64,000 nucleotides of DNA from Struthidea cinerea (taxonomy: Eukaryota; Chordata; Aves; Passeriformes; Corcoracidae), in contig VZTI01005557.1 in assembly GCA_013397865.1 (NCBI GenBank), forward strand, positions 800,662-864,661. Direction: 5' to 3'. The number at the start of each line of letters is the position of its first letter. Position 1 is the first letter of the stretch. Positions 51,077-61,834 of the stretch are shown here, in pieces. The notes below the pieces were generated by a model. That model had not been told where the DNA came from. It was given only the letters and a program-made list of their open reading frames with translations, and made no database searches. The position numbers and the translations under genes are program-made.

Positions 51077-51308
51077 CGTTCAACGCTCCCTTTGCAATGC
51101 CGAGAGTGATCAGAAGCGGGGCCGGATGGCGGAGGAGCAGCGTTCCCTGAAGTCTTTGGTCAGATGTCACAGGAACCTGCAGGAGACAGAAGCAGATGTT
51201 TTCATCTGTGTGGAGCTGGAGTTGTTTGTAGATCTGCTGCAGAGGATACTCAGTTTCCAAGTTTGGGAACAAGTGGTTTGTCTGTTGTTATTAAAGTTAG
51301 GGCAGTAG
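51077..51308 (+). other. Candidate small ORF/exon in a CpG-bearing block
   Basis: A pyrimidine-rich tract ends in AG at 51075-51076, resembling a splice acceptor. Past it one frame is open to a TAG at 51306-51308 and contains an ATG at 51126 (60 codons, beginning MAEEQRSLKSLV). The ATG has G at +4 but C at -3, so the initiation context is only moderate. Seven CpGs fall within about 70 bp, unusual for this window. The product would be acidic and amphipathic at first, with a hydrophobic C-terminus; I do not recognise it. No downstream donor or poly-A signal supports it, so a chance frame is quite possible. Confidence 0.18.
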
Positions 51309-52438
51309 GACAATCCACAGGCTTCCCTGTTTTCTTTTGCTGGGAAACAAAAAGTATTGCATGGGAAGGTGTAAAATTACAGGCTGCAGAAAATAAGTGG
51401 AAATGGCTGTTGAAGTGAAGAGATAAAGCTAAAGCTGAATCCTTCATTTCTCCAGCCTGCGGGTCACGCAGTGCCCTTCGTGTTATCTGTGTGGGCAGGT
51501 GATAATGTGGTAGCTAATGATGAAGTAACACATTTCTGTCCAGCGTTTTAAATACTGTCCTGCAGTATTAATGTGAGCTGCCCTGTGAAATGCAATCTGT
51601 GTCAGTAATCCTGCTGACAGCTGTTTGCCTCAGCCCTCGATTCACTGCTCATCTGGTGACTGCCAACTGCCCTTCGTGCGGCACTGGCATTTCTCTGTTT
51701 CCATGGCACTGCTTTGCATGTGGAAGCAGTGCTGGAGTGTGTGCCTGGTGCATTTTACTGTCTTAATTGTTCTCGTCTGGGAAAGAGGTATCAGCTCAAC
51801 TGGCTCAGTGAAGTTTGTCAGAAATGAGGTATGAATCAGTGACTGCAGCTACCCAGAAGCCTGATGCCAGGGGCTGAAGACTTTGCTGCAGCATCTCTAA
51901 GAAAGTGAAAAGTAGTTTTGTCTTACTATGAGCCTTGTTTTGCTCTTTCCTACAGTTTGGGGATTAAGCTGTAAGTTTAGGGTAGTATCTTCAAGAATCT
52001 TGATGACTTAGAACAGTAAATTCCAGTTTTAAAAGGGATTTTTTTCCTGCCAGTGATTCAGAGTGTTGTCTCTGGTGCTTTGATGAGAACAGCTGCTGTG
52101 CTGGTGGGCACATGCAGCAGATAGAAGGGGATTAAAACTTCCTAGAGAAGTATTTGCCATGGATACTTTGTGGTTTATAAGTGGAACCCCGATCTTTCAT
52201 GTAAAGAAGGACAACTGCCTGACTACTTGTAAGTCATGTTAATTGTCTTGAAATAGTTTTACCTGGCAAACCTCACTGTGGTGTCAAAGAGAACCACCAC
52301 AAAGATTTGATCTCTGTTTACTGCACCGCTGTCACGCAGGAGATGTTTCCACCTCAAGTGCATTTTAAGAAAGTAAGGCACAGAGTAGGGAGGCAGAATG
52401 TGTCCCTTGACTTTGACACCTGTAGGTAGGATTATTTT
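51309..52438. other. Gene-free unique sequence
   Basis: No gene, RNA gene or transposon is recognised up to the target-site duplication of the LTR at 52.44 kb. Confidence 0.5.
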
Positions 52439-52443
52439 ACAGG
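52439..52443. repeat. Left target-site duplication of ERVL-like LTR
   Basis: ACAGG directly precedes the TGTC end of the LTR and is repeated exactly at 53397-53401. A 5-bp duplication fits class III (ERVL-like) integration. Confidence 0.85.
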
Positions 52444-52706
52444 TGTCTTGGTTTGAAAGACTGCGAAGGAAGGCGGGAACCTCCCTTGGAATAGAAAATG
52501 TGACCCCTTTCCCTCCAAGTTATTACAACTCCGAAATTAAGGGGCTTTCAGGCAAAAATATGGGAAAAGGAATAACAGTTCTTGACTAGTGTGTATAACA
52601 CGGCACACGAACAGCAAGGACAGCGGCAGCAGCGAGCAGAGCAGATCCCAGCCCCAGCCCCTCCCGGCCGCGGGCCCTTTCCCCTCGCCTGCAGTTCCGC
52701 TCACGG

Positions 52707-52726
52707 CCGCCAGGGGGCGCTGCTGG
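52707..52726 (+). promoter_or_regulatory. CTCF-core-like site 1
   Basis: CCGCCAGGGGGCGCTGCTGG is a very close match to the vertebrate CTCF core consensus (CC-N-N-NAG-GGGGC-GC). It lies within the GC-rich part of the LTR and reads on the + strand in the same direction as site 2. Occupancy would depend on methylation of its CpGs. Confidence 0.7.
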
Positions 52727-52763
52727 CTCCCGGCCGGGCAGGGCGCTGCGATGGTTCCCCGCG

Positions 52764-52783
52764 CCTGCAGGGGGCGCTGTGGC
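52764..52783 (+). promoter_or_regulatory. CTCF-core-like site 2
   Basis: CCTGCAGGGGGCGCTGTGGC matches the CTCF core with the same orientation as site 1. The starts are 57 bp apart. Two tandem co-oriented sites inside one LTR are compatible with a boundary or loop-anchor role, as reported for other transposon-borne CTCF sites, but binding is not shown here. Confidence 0.65.
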
Positions 52784-52796
52784 GCGGGGCAATCTC

Positions 52797-52857
52797 CCTC
52801 ACGGGGCAATGGCGGGCGGGATGGACGGCGAAACGGGCTGTGGAGGAACCTCGGAGC
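52797..52857. repeat. Direct repeat copy 1 (61 bp)
   Basis: This stretch, beginning CCTCACGGGGCAATGG, is identical to 53002-53062, with an offset of 205 bp. Copy 2 starts immediately after the single N at 53001, which points to an unresolved assembly join rather than a biological duplication. Confidence 0.92.
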
Positions 52858-53000
52858 TGCAGTTGGGACAGCAGGGACGGGCAGACTCCAGAGTAGCAAA
52901 AAAAATGTATCAGAAACTCAGCAGCTGTAGCAGGAGCTGCGGGGTGTCCCAGCAGGTAGGGGGTGCAGGGTTACAGTGTAGCCAAAAGCCCAGCGCAGTG

Positions 53001-53001
53001 N
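53001..53001. other. Single ambiguous base (N)
   Basis: This is the only N in the window, at the exact left edge of the second copy of the 61-bp repeat. It probably marks a collapsed or zero-length gap within a GC-rich region that is hard to assemble. Confidence 0.95.
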
Positions 53002-53062
53002 CCTCACGGGGCAATGGCGGGCGGGATGGACGGCGAAACGGGCTGTGGAGGAACCTCGGAGC
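53002..53062. repeat. Direct repeat copy 2 (61 bp)
   Basis: This is identical to 52797-52857. After it the two copies diverge at once (CTGCAG against CGGTGG), so the identity is restricted to one block. Confidence 0.92.
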
Positions 53063-53240
53063 GGTGGCCACAGTAAGGAAGAAGCAGGACAGGGCTGGGC
53101 TCTGGCGGTGGCAGTGAATTCTCCCCGCAGTAAGCAACAGCTTGACCGTTCTCCTTCGATACCGACAGCAAGAGGAGCTGAGCCCAGCCCCTCAACCCCC
53201 TGGCCAAAATCTGGAGGTATCTCTGCCCTATCAAAGAGAA

Positions 53241-53256
53241 AACTCCCCAGGTAAGA
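53241..53256 (+). promoter_or_regulatory. Splice-donor consensus inside the LTR
   Basis: The junction CCCAG|GTAAGA at 53250/53251 is a near-perfect donor for U1. If a + strand transcript started in the CpG-rich part of the LTR, this donor could splice an LTR-derived first exon into downstream host sequence. No such transcript is demonstrated. Confidence 0.35.
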
Positions 53257-53396
53257 GAGTAGCCAGCTGCACCCTTCCCCCACTTTGGCCATTTCTTTTG
53301 TCTCTCTTAAGTCCCAGTCTTATTGTCTCTTATTAACAGATGGGACAAAATTCTATGAGAGAAGGAAACAAAAGGAAAAAATCCTAATCCCTGACA

Positions 53397-53401
53397 ACAG
53401 G
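53397..53401. repeat. Right target-site duplication of ERVL-like LTR
   Basis: ACAGG, identical to 52439-52443, directly follows the GACA end of the LTR. Confidence 0.85.
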
Positions 53402-54936
53402 CTTCTTGACATTAGGCAGCATTTTATATGCTTCAAGCACAGTTACCACTGATTCTAAAGATACTGGCCCTGCAGCAAATTGGTCTTAGGGGTTCCTGCC
53501 ATGCATCCTCTCTCTTTCCCCTGAAATGGGGAATGCATTGGCAGCCTTTTGTGCAAGGATCAAAATTCTCCGTACTGCAAAGGTTCTGGGGTGTTTGGCA
53601 CCCAGACTGCAGGGCTCAGATGTGCTGAAACCCCCTTGTCTTAATCCCTGTGCCCCCGAGGGTCTCCATGGTAGACTGAGCCCATGAATGATGGGATAAA
53701 TGCTCACCTTTCCTAAACACCAGGGAGACTGAGGTACCATGGGAGGGCTAATGTATGCCTCTGCTACTCAGGGGACTGGGTACAAGCCAGAATGGAAATG
53801 GATTTTGGGCATGTGCCCATCTTGCTGCCCAGCCAGCTCAGCAAGGTCACACAAGGGTTGTGGGAGTCAATGGGCTTGGGACCAGCCTCTGCATACTGGA
53901 CTGGAATAGCTTGGGTACCCAGGCCTACCCAGAGAGGCTGCCTGGCTGGCCCAAAAAACTCTGGAGGAAAGAGGACTGCTGAGGGCAAAACTGGAATTTT
54001 GACCATAGGACTCTTGCTTGTCTTCCTGTATTTCCCAGCCTCATTTCCCTGTTTTCTTTGAATTCCCTGAATAAATGAAGCACAGATCAGCATCCTCTGT
54101 CAACTGCACATCCCGTGGGTAAAGGGGGTCTTTCTTGGGACAGTCTGGTTGGCAAATGCTCCAGTGCAGCCTATGCCTCTTGGGTGACACAGACACACAG
54201 AGCTGTGCTTCCACAGGATTTATGGGAATTGGTCAGGAAGTCTTCAGCATTGACACAAGAGTTTGTAGTTACCCTCCTCCCCCACATAAAAAAAGGACTT
54301 TTTAGAGAAACCTGTAAGTAGTGTTCTCTAATCAAAAGTACTAATTCTGCACTAAAAATGTATTACCATAAGAAAAAAAAGGCATTTGAAATGCCGTGCT
54401 CTCCTTGTGAGATCACCCTATAGATATGGTCCACTTAATTGCAGTGCTTAATTGAGACAGCCACTTTTACTGGGACATCTCCCAGGGAGCCATTGTAGCC
54501 TAATGATTATCAATGCCAATGGTTGTTGCCTAATCAGGTCAGTGCCATAAATCCCTCTTAACAAGAATACATTCAGTGAGTATCAAGTGATTAAACAGTG
54601 TTTAAACAGGTGTTAAGTAAGTGTGGGAGGCCATGTTTAAACACAGGGAAAACCAAAATGAAGTGGAAAGCAATAGGTGCGAATCTCAAAAATAGTAAGT
54701 GCTATTTTTGTCCTTTCTTTTCATTTAGTGCAGGGCTTTCTCTGATCAGTCTCAAACCTTACTTGGAATTTTTCATCTTTTGTCATGGGATGAAGAGTCC
54801 CGTGAATGAAAGCTGGCCAGAGGCTTAGGGCATCAGCACTAACTCTGATTAGGTTTGCCACTCATGCAGGGCTTCCCAGAGATCCTTAACTACTCTAGGA
54901 ATTTCTATACATATTCTAGGATTGATTTCTTTTTTC
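53402..54936. other. Gene-free sequence, part possibly an unrecognised old repeat
   Basis: The 53.64-54.10 kb part is GC-richer than its right flank, has overlapping open frames on both strands (up to 109 codons) and ends near an AATAAA at about 54.07 kb. This could be an old LTR or transcript end, but I found no paired termini or target duplication. The remainder to 54.94 kb is plain AT-leaning sequence. Confidence 0.35.
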
Positions 54937-54965
54937 GGGGGGGTGGTGGGGAGGGGGGGAGTGGG
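54937..54965 (+). other. G-quadruplex motif (plus strand)
   Basis: Four or more G runs (G7, G4, G7, G3) are separated by loops of one to four bases, satisfying the usual quadruplex rule. There is no gene nearby to suggest a regulatory role. Confidence 0.7.
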
Positions 54966-57900
54966 TTTTTTGATGGTTGATACACCATAGCTGTAAAATA
55001 GAGTGATAGAGATGCTGCTGGGACAGCTGAATCCTTCTGTTGCTATCGATTTAACAATCTTAGGATAATGTGGAAAGCCAATAGTGTGTGCGAACTGTCA
55101 GAATGCTTGTGGTCGCTGTGTTCTGCTGCTGCTCTGAATACAAATGGCAATTGTCCACCTTTGTCCCCTTCCCTGGCCAGAAAAGCGCCTCCTTTTCCTA
55201 TGGCACAACTTACCTTGTAATGGGAAGGTTTGCTGTGTCAGGATTCTGTTGTGCAAGCCGTGCTCTTCTCCATTTTTGATCTGATGATGTGCCCTACAGT
55301 CCCTATTGATTTATAACAAGATCCAGTTGTGACATATTTGATGAGCGTGCAGTGCTGAATTAAATTTGGGAGAGAAGCTTAATCAGGTCTCCCTGTAAAG
55401 ATCAAGAGGTGTGGGCATTTTCTAACAGAAACCTGCTATTCAATACCTGATAGAAATTTTATGGTGTCAAAGTGAAGCCTTTGGAGTGTGGGGAGCTTGC
55501 TGGGAGCCTGGAGGCTCAGTCCATCCCACTGATACCATGTGAAATCCATACAAGTGCCCTGTGCATGCAAAACAGCTGCTCACAGCTGCCTTTTCCTCAT
55601 CTTGGTTTTCTAAGAAACAGGTCTCTTTTCTGAGAATTTTCATGGCCCTGATTGCTCTAACATTTTGTTTGCAGACTTCTAGGTTTTCACAGCTGTTTTC
55701 CTAGCAACCGTGTGCTTGTGAGAGGAGTAATTTCATGTTTTGTTCACTTGCAGTGCAGGGAGAATCTTTGGAACCATTGCTGCAGGTTGAAAGGCAACTA
55801 TTTTATTGTGTTTATTTTGACACGAGGTTAGATCCCAGTGCAAAAGAGCTGTAGTGCAAAGAAGTACCAGCTCCGTTCTCTTGATGCACTTCCTATTTAT
55901 TAATCAGTAACTGGAGCTCTGCTCCTTTTGTGAAAGTTTATTTTACCCTTGAGTCTGGTTTTGTTTTCTGCTTGGCCTTCAATAATGTAGAAAATCGGAA
56001 AACGTTCATCTTTTACCCCAGAACAAGTTTTATGCATTGAATCGCTCCACTGTACTAGAAGAACCTTTTTTAAATTTGCAAAAACGTCATTTGAAATTTG
56101 CTGTAAGGTTTGGCAATTTTTTTAAAATTACACTCTGGCTCCTATTGATGTTTCTAAAAATAAACAGCAAAAACAATACCCTTTTCTTCTCATGCTGTAC
56201 ACTCATTTAATGGATCATTAGGAGTTTGAAATACAAATAGCCCTGTATTTTGTTACACAGCAAGCTGGATGTCGAAAGATATTTTGGAACTCACAGGAAG
56301 CATGGCTGGCATTACAGCAGCTACATCATTTTTGCAGTGCTCCTCCAGCTTTGCACTACACAGCCACCAGATGCAAAGGGACAGGTTGTGATAAATCTTT
56401 AATTAGAGCTATATTTAATATTGCAGAACTAAAAACTTCCATAGAAATGGTAGAGTTGTTACTGGCACATATTTACAGCATCAAGGTATGTTCCCAAACT
56501 GGGTGAATTTCCATTCTGGCACAAAATTGAAATATCTGTTGTTTAAAGTGTTATAGTAAAGTACTGAGATAAGCAGCTTCTTTTGAACTTTTTTTCCCAA
56601 ATTTTGCATTATTTTTTTTCATTCGTAGATAAAGTTCCAAACAAGCATAGAATTTAGCCCTCATTCTGGAGAAACAAACAGGCAAACTCATAAATGACAA
56701 AGTAAAGTCTGGAACAGAAGAAAATAGCATTATTATAATTTTCATCCTGTTAAAGTGAGTCTGAAGCATAGTGAAAGTTAGTGGTCTGGTGATGGTCCTA
56801 CCAGGGGTTTAGCAAGGACAGAAAATTAATGTCAGTCCGAGTCTTAGTCTGGTGCTGGAAGTAGAAACCCTGCCTTCCTTTTTAGCTGGAGGTCAGTGGG
56901 AGTTAAGGTGTGAGTGCTCCAGGAGAGCTTGTCTGGCACTGCATCCAGCCCAGCTGCAGCAGTACAGAAGGCAAGGCCATCAGAATTCGCCTCTGGGGTC
57001 TCAGCCTCCTTGCCAGGCTTTCCAGAAGCACTCTTTTCCTTCCACAGCAGACCCCACTAAGCTGGGCATCCTTCGCTCTCCTCTTCCTTGGTGCCATCCT
57101 TTGCTTTCCTCTGTTTGTGCCAGAGCCCACCATGCCTCGGGCCTCCCAGGAGCACAGGAAGGAAACGTGCAGAACTTGGCACTAAGGACAGGCAGTCCTG
57201 TGTTCTTCTATTCTCACTTCATTCCCAGTACAGTTGTTCCTCCTCTCCTTCTGCTGTGCCCCAGGTCATGACCAGCAGAAAGTCATTCCCAGTCTGCTCC
57301 AGTGCAATGCAGTCATTCTTTATGCATCAAAATCCTCCTTTCCCTGTTCCCTCCCGCAGTGCTGGTGTACAACAGGACTAGGCTGGGTTAGACCTGTCAC
57401 ATCCATTCATTACGAGGTGACCACTGAGGGACTGTGTGATGGGAGAGGTGAGGATTTGGGGAAGACAACACAAACCTCCCTGAACTCTGCTGTTACTTGC
57501 ACAAGCCACAAAGTAACCTCTTGAAATATGCAAAAAGGTCAGTGAGATAATGGAAGGATTCTGCTACCTGAGCACCAGAGGCTGTGCTCTATTAAAAAGG
57601 AAATAGGGGAGGGATGGAGCAGTTCGCCTTGGCTCCCCTCCAGAGTCGGAGCACATGTGAAGTGAAGGAGAGAGCAGTGCCAGCGACTGGGAGAATAATG
57701 ACTGAGGATGTGAGACTGGGAGCAAAACAGCTGTGAAGGAGCTTACAGGGAATGTTAACAGAATGGATATTGGGCATAGCTGAAAGATGAGGTTGAGTCA
57801 GCAAACTCAGAGAGGCAGAGTAATGGCAGAAATAAAAATTAACACCAGATTCTTCATAATAGGTGTTAGTGTAGCTCACTGCCACATATCCAATTCTTTG

Positions 57901-60799
57901 TAAAATTTGGCTACTTCCTTTCTTGCCCAAGTGGGAACTAACTGAGCCCTTCTTGAAATTTTGGTCCCAGTGATGAGTTGAATACTTTTGAAGTAGTGGA
58001 TGGGATCAAAATGCTGTAATTTATTCCGAGCCTGAACTCTTTCCTTGGCAGCAGCCATCCTGTGGGGCATGGCTGACTTGCTTTGTTCCCCCCCATCCTG
58101 CTGGTCCCCTGCCTTTCTGTATTAAGGCTGGTTTGGTTTGTAACTTATTTTAAGGGCTGCTTTGGGCTGTTATTTGGTTCCCATCTTAGAGGATCAATGC
58201 AGTTAATCCAAATATCAAAAACTAATTTTTTTCTTGGCCTTTCCTCTTTGTTTTGTTTTGGTTTTTTTTTCCTTTGTGAGGAATCCAAGAGATCTGATCA
58301 CACTGGTCCCCCACAGCAACATTTTGTTTCTAGAGCAGGAGAGAGGTGATTGAAGACAAAACCTAAATAAACCAGACAAAGCAAGAACAAATCCTCTGCC
58401 CCCAAACCTTGCTGTATGCCTTGGGACCGTGTAGATAAGAGAGGAAGGGCACTTTTTATTAAAGGAAGGAAATCAGCTGTTTGGATGACTAAAATAGTGC
58501 CAAAGAAAGCAGATGAGCGGGTAAACAGAAGAAAGAAAGAATAGGTGGAGGAGTAACAAATCCTGGGAATAGGAGGCTGGAGGTGCTTGGTGGAAACAAA
58601 CACAGAATGAGAGGAAAATGGAGAAAAGATAATTCTCTCCCTTCCCTGGAGCTTGATGAACCTTCCAGTCTGTTAGCTGCCTTTCAGAAAATCCAGAAGG
58701 ATTTTGGCACCCAAATTTAAGGCCAGATTTTCAGCGTTACTTCCCTGGCATCCCAGGTTTGCCTCTATGGTAGCTTCTGTGAATGGCTCAGCAGCAGTGG
58801 CTGGACATGAAACAGCTTCAGACCAAGTTCTGTCCTCATCTAGACCCTACATCTCCCCCCAGCACCAGGCTCCTGTCCATATCAGATGAGGCAAGAGGAG
58901 GTAGGATTTACAAGTTGTAGCTGTTAGTGGGTCCCACCAGCTCCAAAATCGGCATTTTCAGAAGACCTTGGTCTGCTAATGGGGGACACACCTTATGAAA
59001 ATAATCTTAAAATTAGACCGGACCTGCTTTGAAAGTAGCTAGTCAGGATCTTGTTGAATTTGTGTATTTGAAGACTGGTCTGAGCAGGTTACAGGTTCAT
59101 GGGCATCTTCTCACAGTGCAGATACTCAGTGTTTCTTGAAACCAGTGCTCTTTATAGACTCAGTGTTCTGAGCTGTGTGTATTTATGTACCAGGCTTTTG
59201 TCTGTAGCTCTTCGGGCATATTTTGTCATTGTTCTGTGCCACTGACAATGTGGAGACCTGTGTTTGCTTTGTTCTCGCTTGGTGTTTCCTGGTCAACAGA
59301 AATAAAAAGCTGGTTGTGTTAACAGCTGACAATGTAAACTGTGTGGTACAGGGCCAGAAAGCTGGGTATTCTTCTCTCCTGAAAGGTGTGCTCAATCAAA
59401 TGCTGGCTTCAGTCTTCTCAGTTCAATCCCTTCCTTTTCTTTTTTCAGGGAGAAGTTGTTGACTTGCACTTATGAGTTTAATTGCCTTTGACAGAGCAGT
59501 TGTAGCTCTCTTTTCTTGCCAAGATGGCTTTTTGCATGTGCTTTATAAACCGAAAGCTGAGCACCCCAGCTGGAGATGGAATTCCTCAGGAATGTCTGTG
59601 TCGCAGGAGGGGAGGCTCGAGGCAGAACACAGCCAAAGCCTGGTCTTCCTGCTGGCAATGAATGCCATGTTTGGAGGGAATGTGGAAAGGTGTGGGAGAA
59701 AAGGATGGGGGGGGGAGAGAATACAGGTCTCTGGGTTAGAGGTGAGAAGAAGACTCACTGCTGGAGCTGATGGCCAGAATCCACTTCCATAAGGTGCAGA
59801 TTCATCTTCCCTGTGTTTCTATCAGGATTAGAGAAGATCTGAACAGAGTGTTCAATATAACCCTGTTCTTCCTGCACTTGAAACAATTCCCTTTAATGGG
59901 GTAAACAACAAATACAAGTCAGTTGTCTCTTTGATGTGTACTTAGTGTTCTGCCTTCCAGAGAACCTCTCCGTACTTACGGCAGCAGGTATAACTTATTC
60001 TTAGCCATGGAAACCCAGAATTGGGAGGCTGATGTCACCATCTCTGCAGTTCTTTCTGTATTCAGTTTCCTGCTTTTTCAGATCTGTTTCCAACCTGTCT
60101 GTCTCCAGATACTTCTTCCTAAAATAATTCTTTGTGAAGTGACAGGCACACAGGGATCTGAAAAAGAAAGTAAGCTGAGGATGACTGAAGGTGCTGATGA
60201 AAGGCAATCAGCTGGAGAGAGCAAAGCATCAGTTGTGATCTGTCTGGCATGTGCCTAATTATCCTGTGCCTTCAGGCATGCAGCCGGGCAAGAGCCGGGA
60301 AGTTCACTGAGCAAGTTCACTTCATTTCCCTGCGCTGCTTTTCACACATAGGGAAAAAAAAAAGTGGAAAAAAAAATGTTCCTTACGATAAGCAACAGGA
60401 CCATAAGAGGCGATGTAGAAAGGAAAAAGGCTTGACTGGTGTAGTGAAGCATATAATGAAGTAATTAGAACTGTGAAAAGTTGACAAAGCACTAGACCAA
60501 GATGAATTGCGTCCCCCAAGTGCTCAGGAGATGGGCAAGGAACTAGAGCAGCCTCCCCGATGAACTTCCACAAGTAATCCTCATTACTGTTTTTGTCCTC
60601 TTGAAGCGCAGAGCTTCCGTAGGGCTGGAGGGGGGTTGGCGTTATGCACACAGTTTACAAAGAAAACAAGAAGGAGTGAAAATAATATAGATGGCTTTGC
60701 TAACAGTGAGGAAAGCTGGGGAGGGAGGACGTTGCTTCAAGTTGTTGGCAAGATTTATTTGCTGGGAGTGGTAGGGCTGCTGTTGAGGTAGCGATAAAG
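54966..60799. other. Gene-free unique sequence
   Basis: No gene is recognised. The 56.21-56.46 kb segment has a conserved-looking, stop-dense texture. A GC-richer part at 56.85-57.3 kb carries overlapping ORFs up to 139 codons (56852-57271, +) without recognisable domains. A G9 run is at 59707-59715. Confidence 0.5.
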
Positions 60800-61050
60800 T
60801 CAACATTTAAGTAAAAAATATTTTCATTCCCATTCTGTATCCAATTGGCAGCGATTAAATGAGCATCCCTGTAATTTGTGTCCTCGTGAGGAGCGTCTGT
60901 CCTGCAGCGTGTTTGTGTTGGATCCAGCCGAAGACAGCGCTGATCCAAATAATAACCACCCTGTCCATCCTTGCAGCTTTTCCTGACGTGCTGTTGGTCT
61001 GATGCAGCCCTCCCTTCCTCCCATCAGCTTGCCATTATTTAGTATAAAAA
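60800..61050. other. Possible conserved non-coding element
   Basis: The block contains a MEF2-like TAAAAAATATTT near 60.81 kb, a CCAATTGG palindrome (60841-60848), a GATTAAATGAGCAT homeobox/POU-like core and a GTAATTTG core within a few tens of bases, with no open frame of note. That clustering is typical of deeply conserved vertebrate enhancers. It is a texture-based inference only. Confidence 0.25.
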
Positions 61051-61834
61051 CAAGAAAAGCTGTAAAACAAACCGGTTAAGATTTATCTGTGGGGATGCTG
61101 CCACTTGCTGCCCTTAAGTGAGGTTAACAAGAGAACACAGGAGTCCTTTGTTGTAGCCAGAATCCCAGTTTGTGTACCTGTTAAAATACATCATTTGCCG
61201 AACTTGTGTGGAGGAAAGCATTGTTTCCTTTGTTTTTCCTCCCTGTAAATGAGTGCCTGAAACTAATCAGGTGTTTCTGCTTGGAAAAAGAGGCAGTTTC
61301 TTTAGCTTTTCTTTTTAAATACTGTATTTCAGTTTCCTTACGTTGATAAAATGAATAGGGCTTTCTGTGACACAGGAAGGCTGCACTGCCCTGGCATTCT
61401 CTGCACTTATCCCATGCATGCACATGAATTCTGTCAGTACCTGGAGAGGTTTTTTGGATTTTATATGATTAATTTAGTTTGAAGATAACCCTGAAAAAAG
61501 TAGAGTCAGGGAAATATGTCAGTGGGAAATAGCTACATAAGGCATTTCCATATGAAAATACCCTCACTGGTTGTGTATTCTTTCCTTCTGACCTGATTTG
61601 ATTAATTTTTGGTGTGCTAAAATTGTCGTAGGACTCCTCTGAACACAGCAGATACTTCTGTGAGGCAGAACTAGTGGAGGGTTTTGCATTCTGGCATTAC
61701 AAAAGTTGATTCAGGTTCATTAAGATGAATAGAAAGCCTGCCATTGATTTTGGTGGAGTTGAATTAGGCTCATATCCTCAATCTAATGAAAAACATTATC
61801 CTCATGACTCTCATTAACTCTGTTTGCAAAACAG
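61051..61834. other. Gene-free unique sequence
   Basis: No gene is recognised. A moderately pyrimidine-rich tract ending AACAG lies just before 61835 and would be the acceptor of the candidate exon that follows. Confidence 0.5.

Larger units (their letters stand above)
52620..53250. promoter_or_regulatory. CpG-rich island inside the LTR
   Basis: This is the only CpG-island-like stretch of the window, with frequent CG in motifs such as GGCCGCGGGC and GGCGCGGGGC. It coincides with the presumed U3 region, where retroviral promoters and enhancers lie. It could act as an ectopic promoter or be a target of methylation silencing. Multiple overlapping ORFs here (up to 124 codons on both strands) are a by-product of the low stop density and are not called as genes. 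Confidence 0.6.
52444..53396. mobile_element. Solo LTR, ERVL-like, with GC-rich core
   Basis: This is a 953-bp element with ends TGTC...GACA and a perfect 5-bp target duplication. The left 140 bp (starting TGTCTTGGTTTGAAAG) reads like an LTR I associate with passerine genomes. On the minus strand that left end resembles R/U5 sequence, so minus orientation is more likely, but I leave strand open. The middle (about 52.62-53.25 kb) is very GC- and CpG-rich, unlike everything around it. No gag, pol or env is present. A 61-bp duplication and an N lie inside, so the true length may be nearer 750 bp if the duplication is an assembly artefact. The family name was not assigned. Confidence 0.82.

Noticed and set aside
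52537..53292. Multiple ORFs of 60-124 codons across the GC-rich LTR
   Set aside because: They are by-products of high GC within the LTR, some run through the N, and none resembles retroviral or host proteins.
53402..54110. A third LTR element directly right of the ERVL-like LTR
   Set aside because: An AATAAA is present, but no paired TG...CA ends and no target-site duplication could be found.
56852..57271. 139-codon open frame (+)
   Set aside because: Lies in a C-rich patch with four overlapping open frames; no recognisable protein or splice structure.
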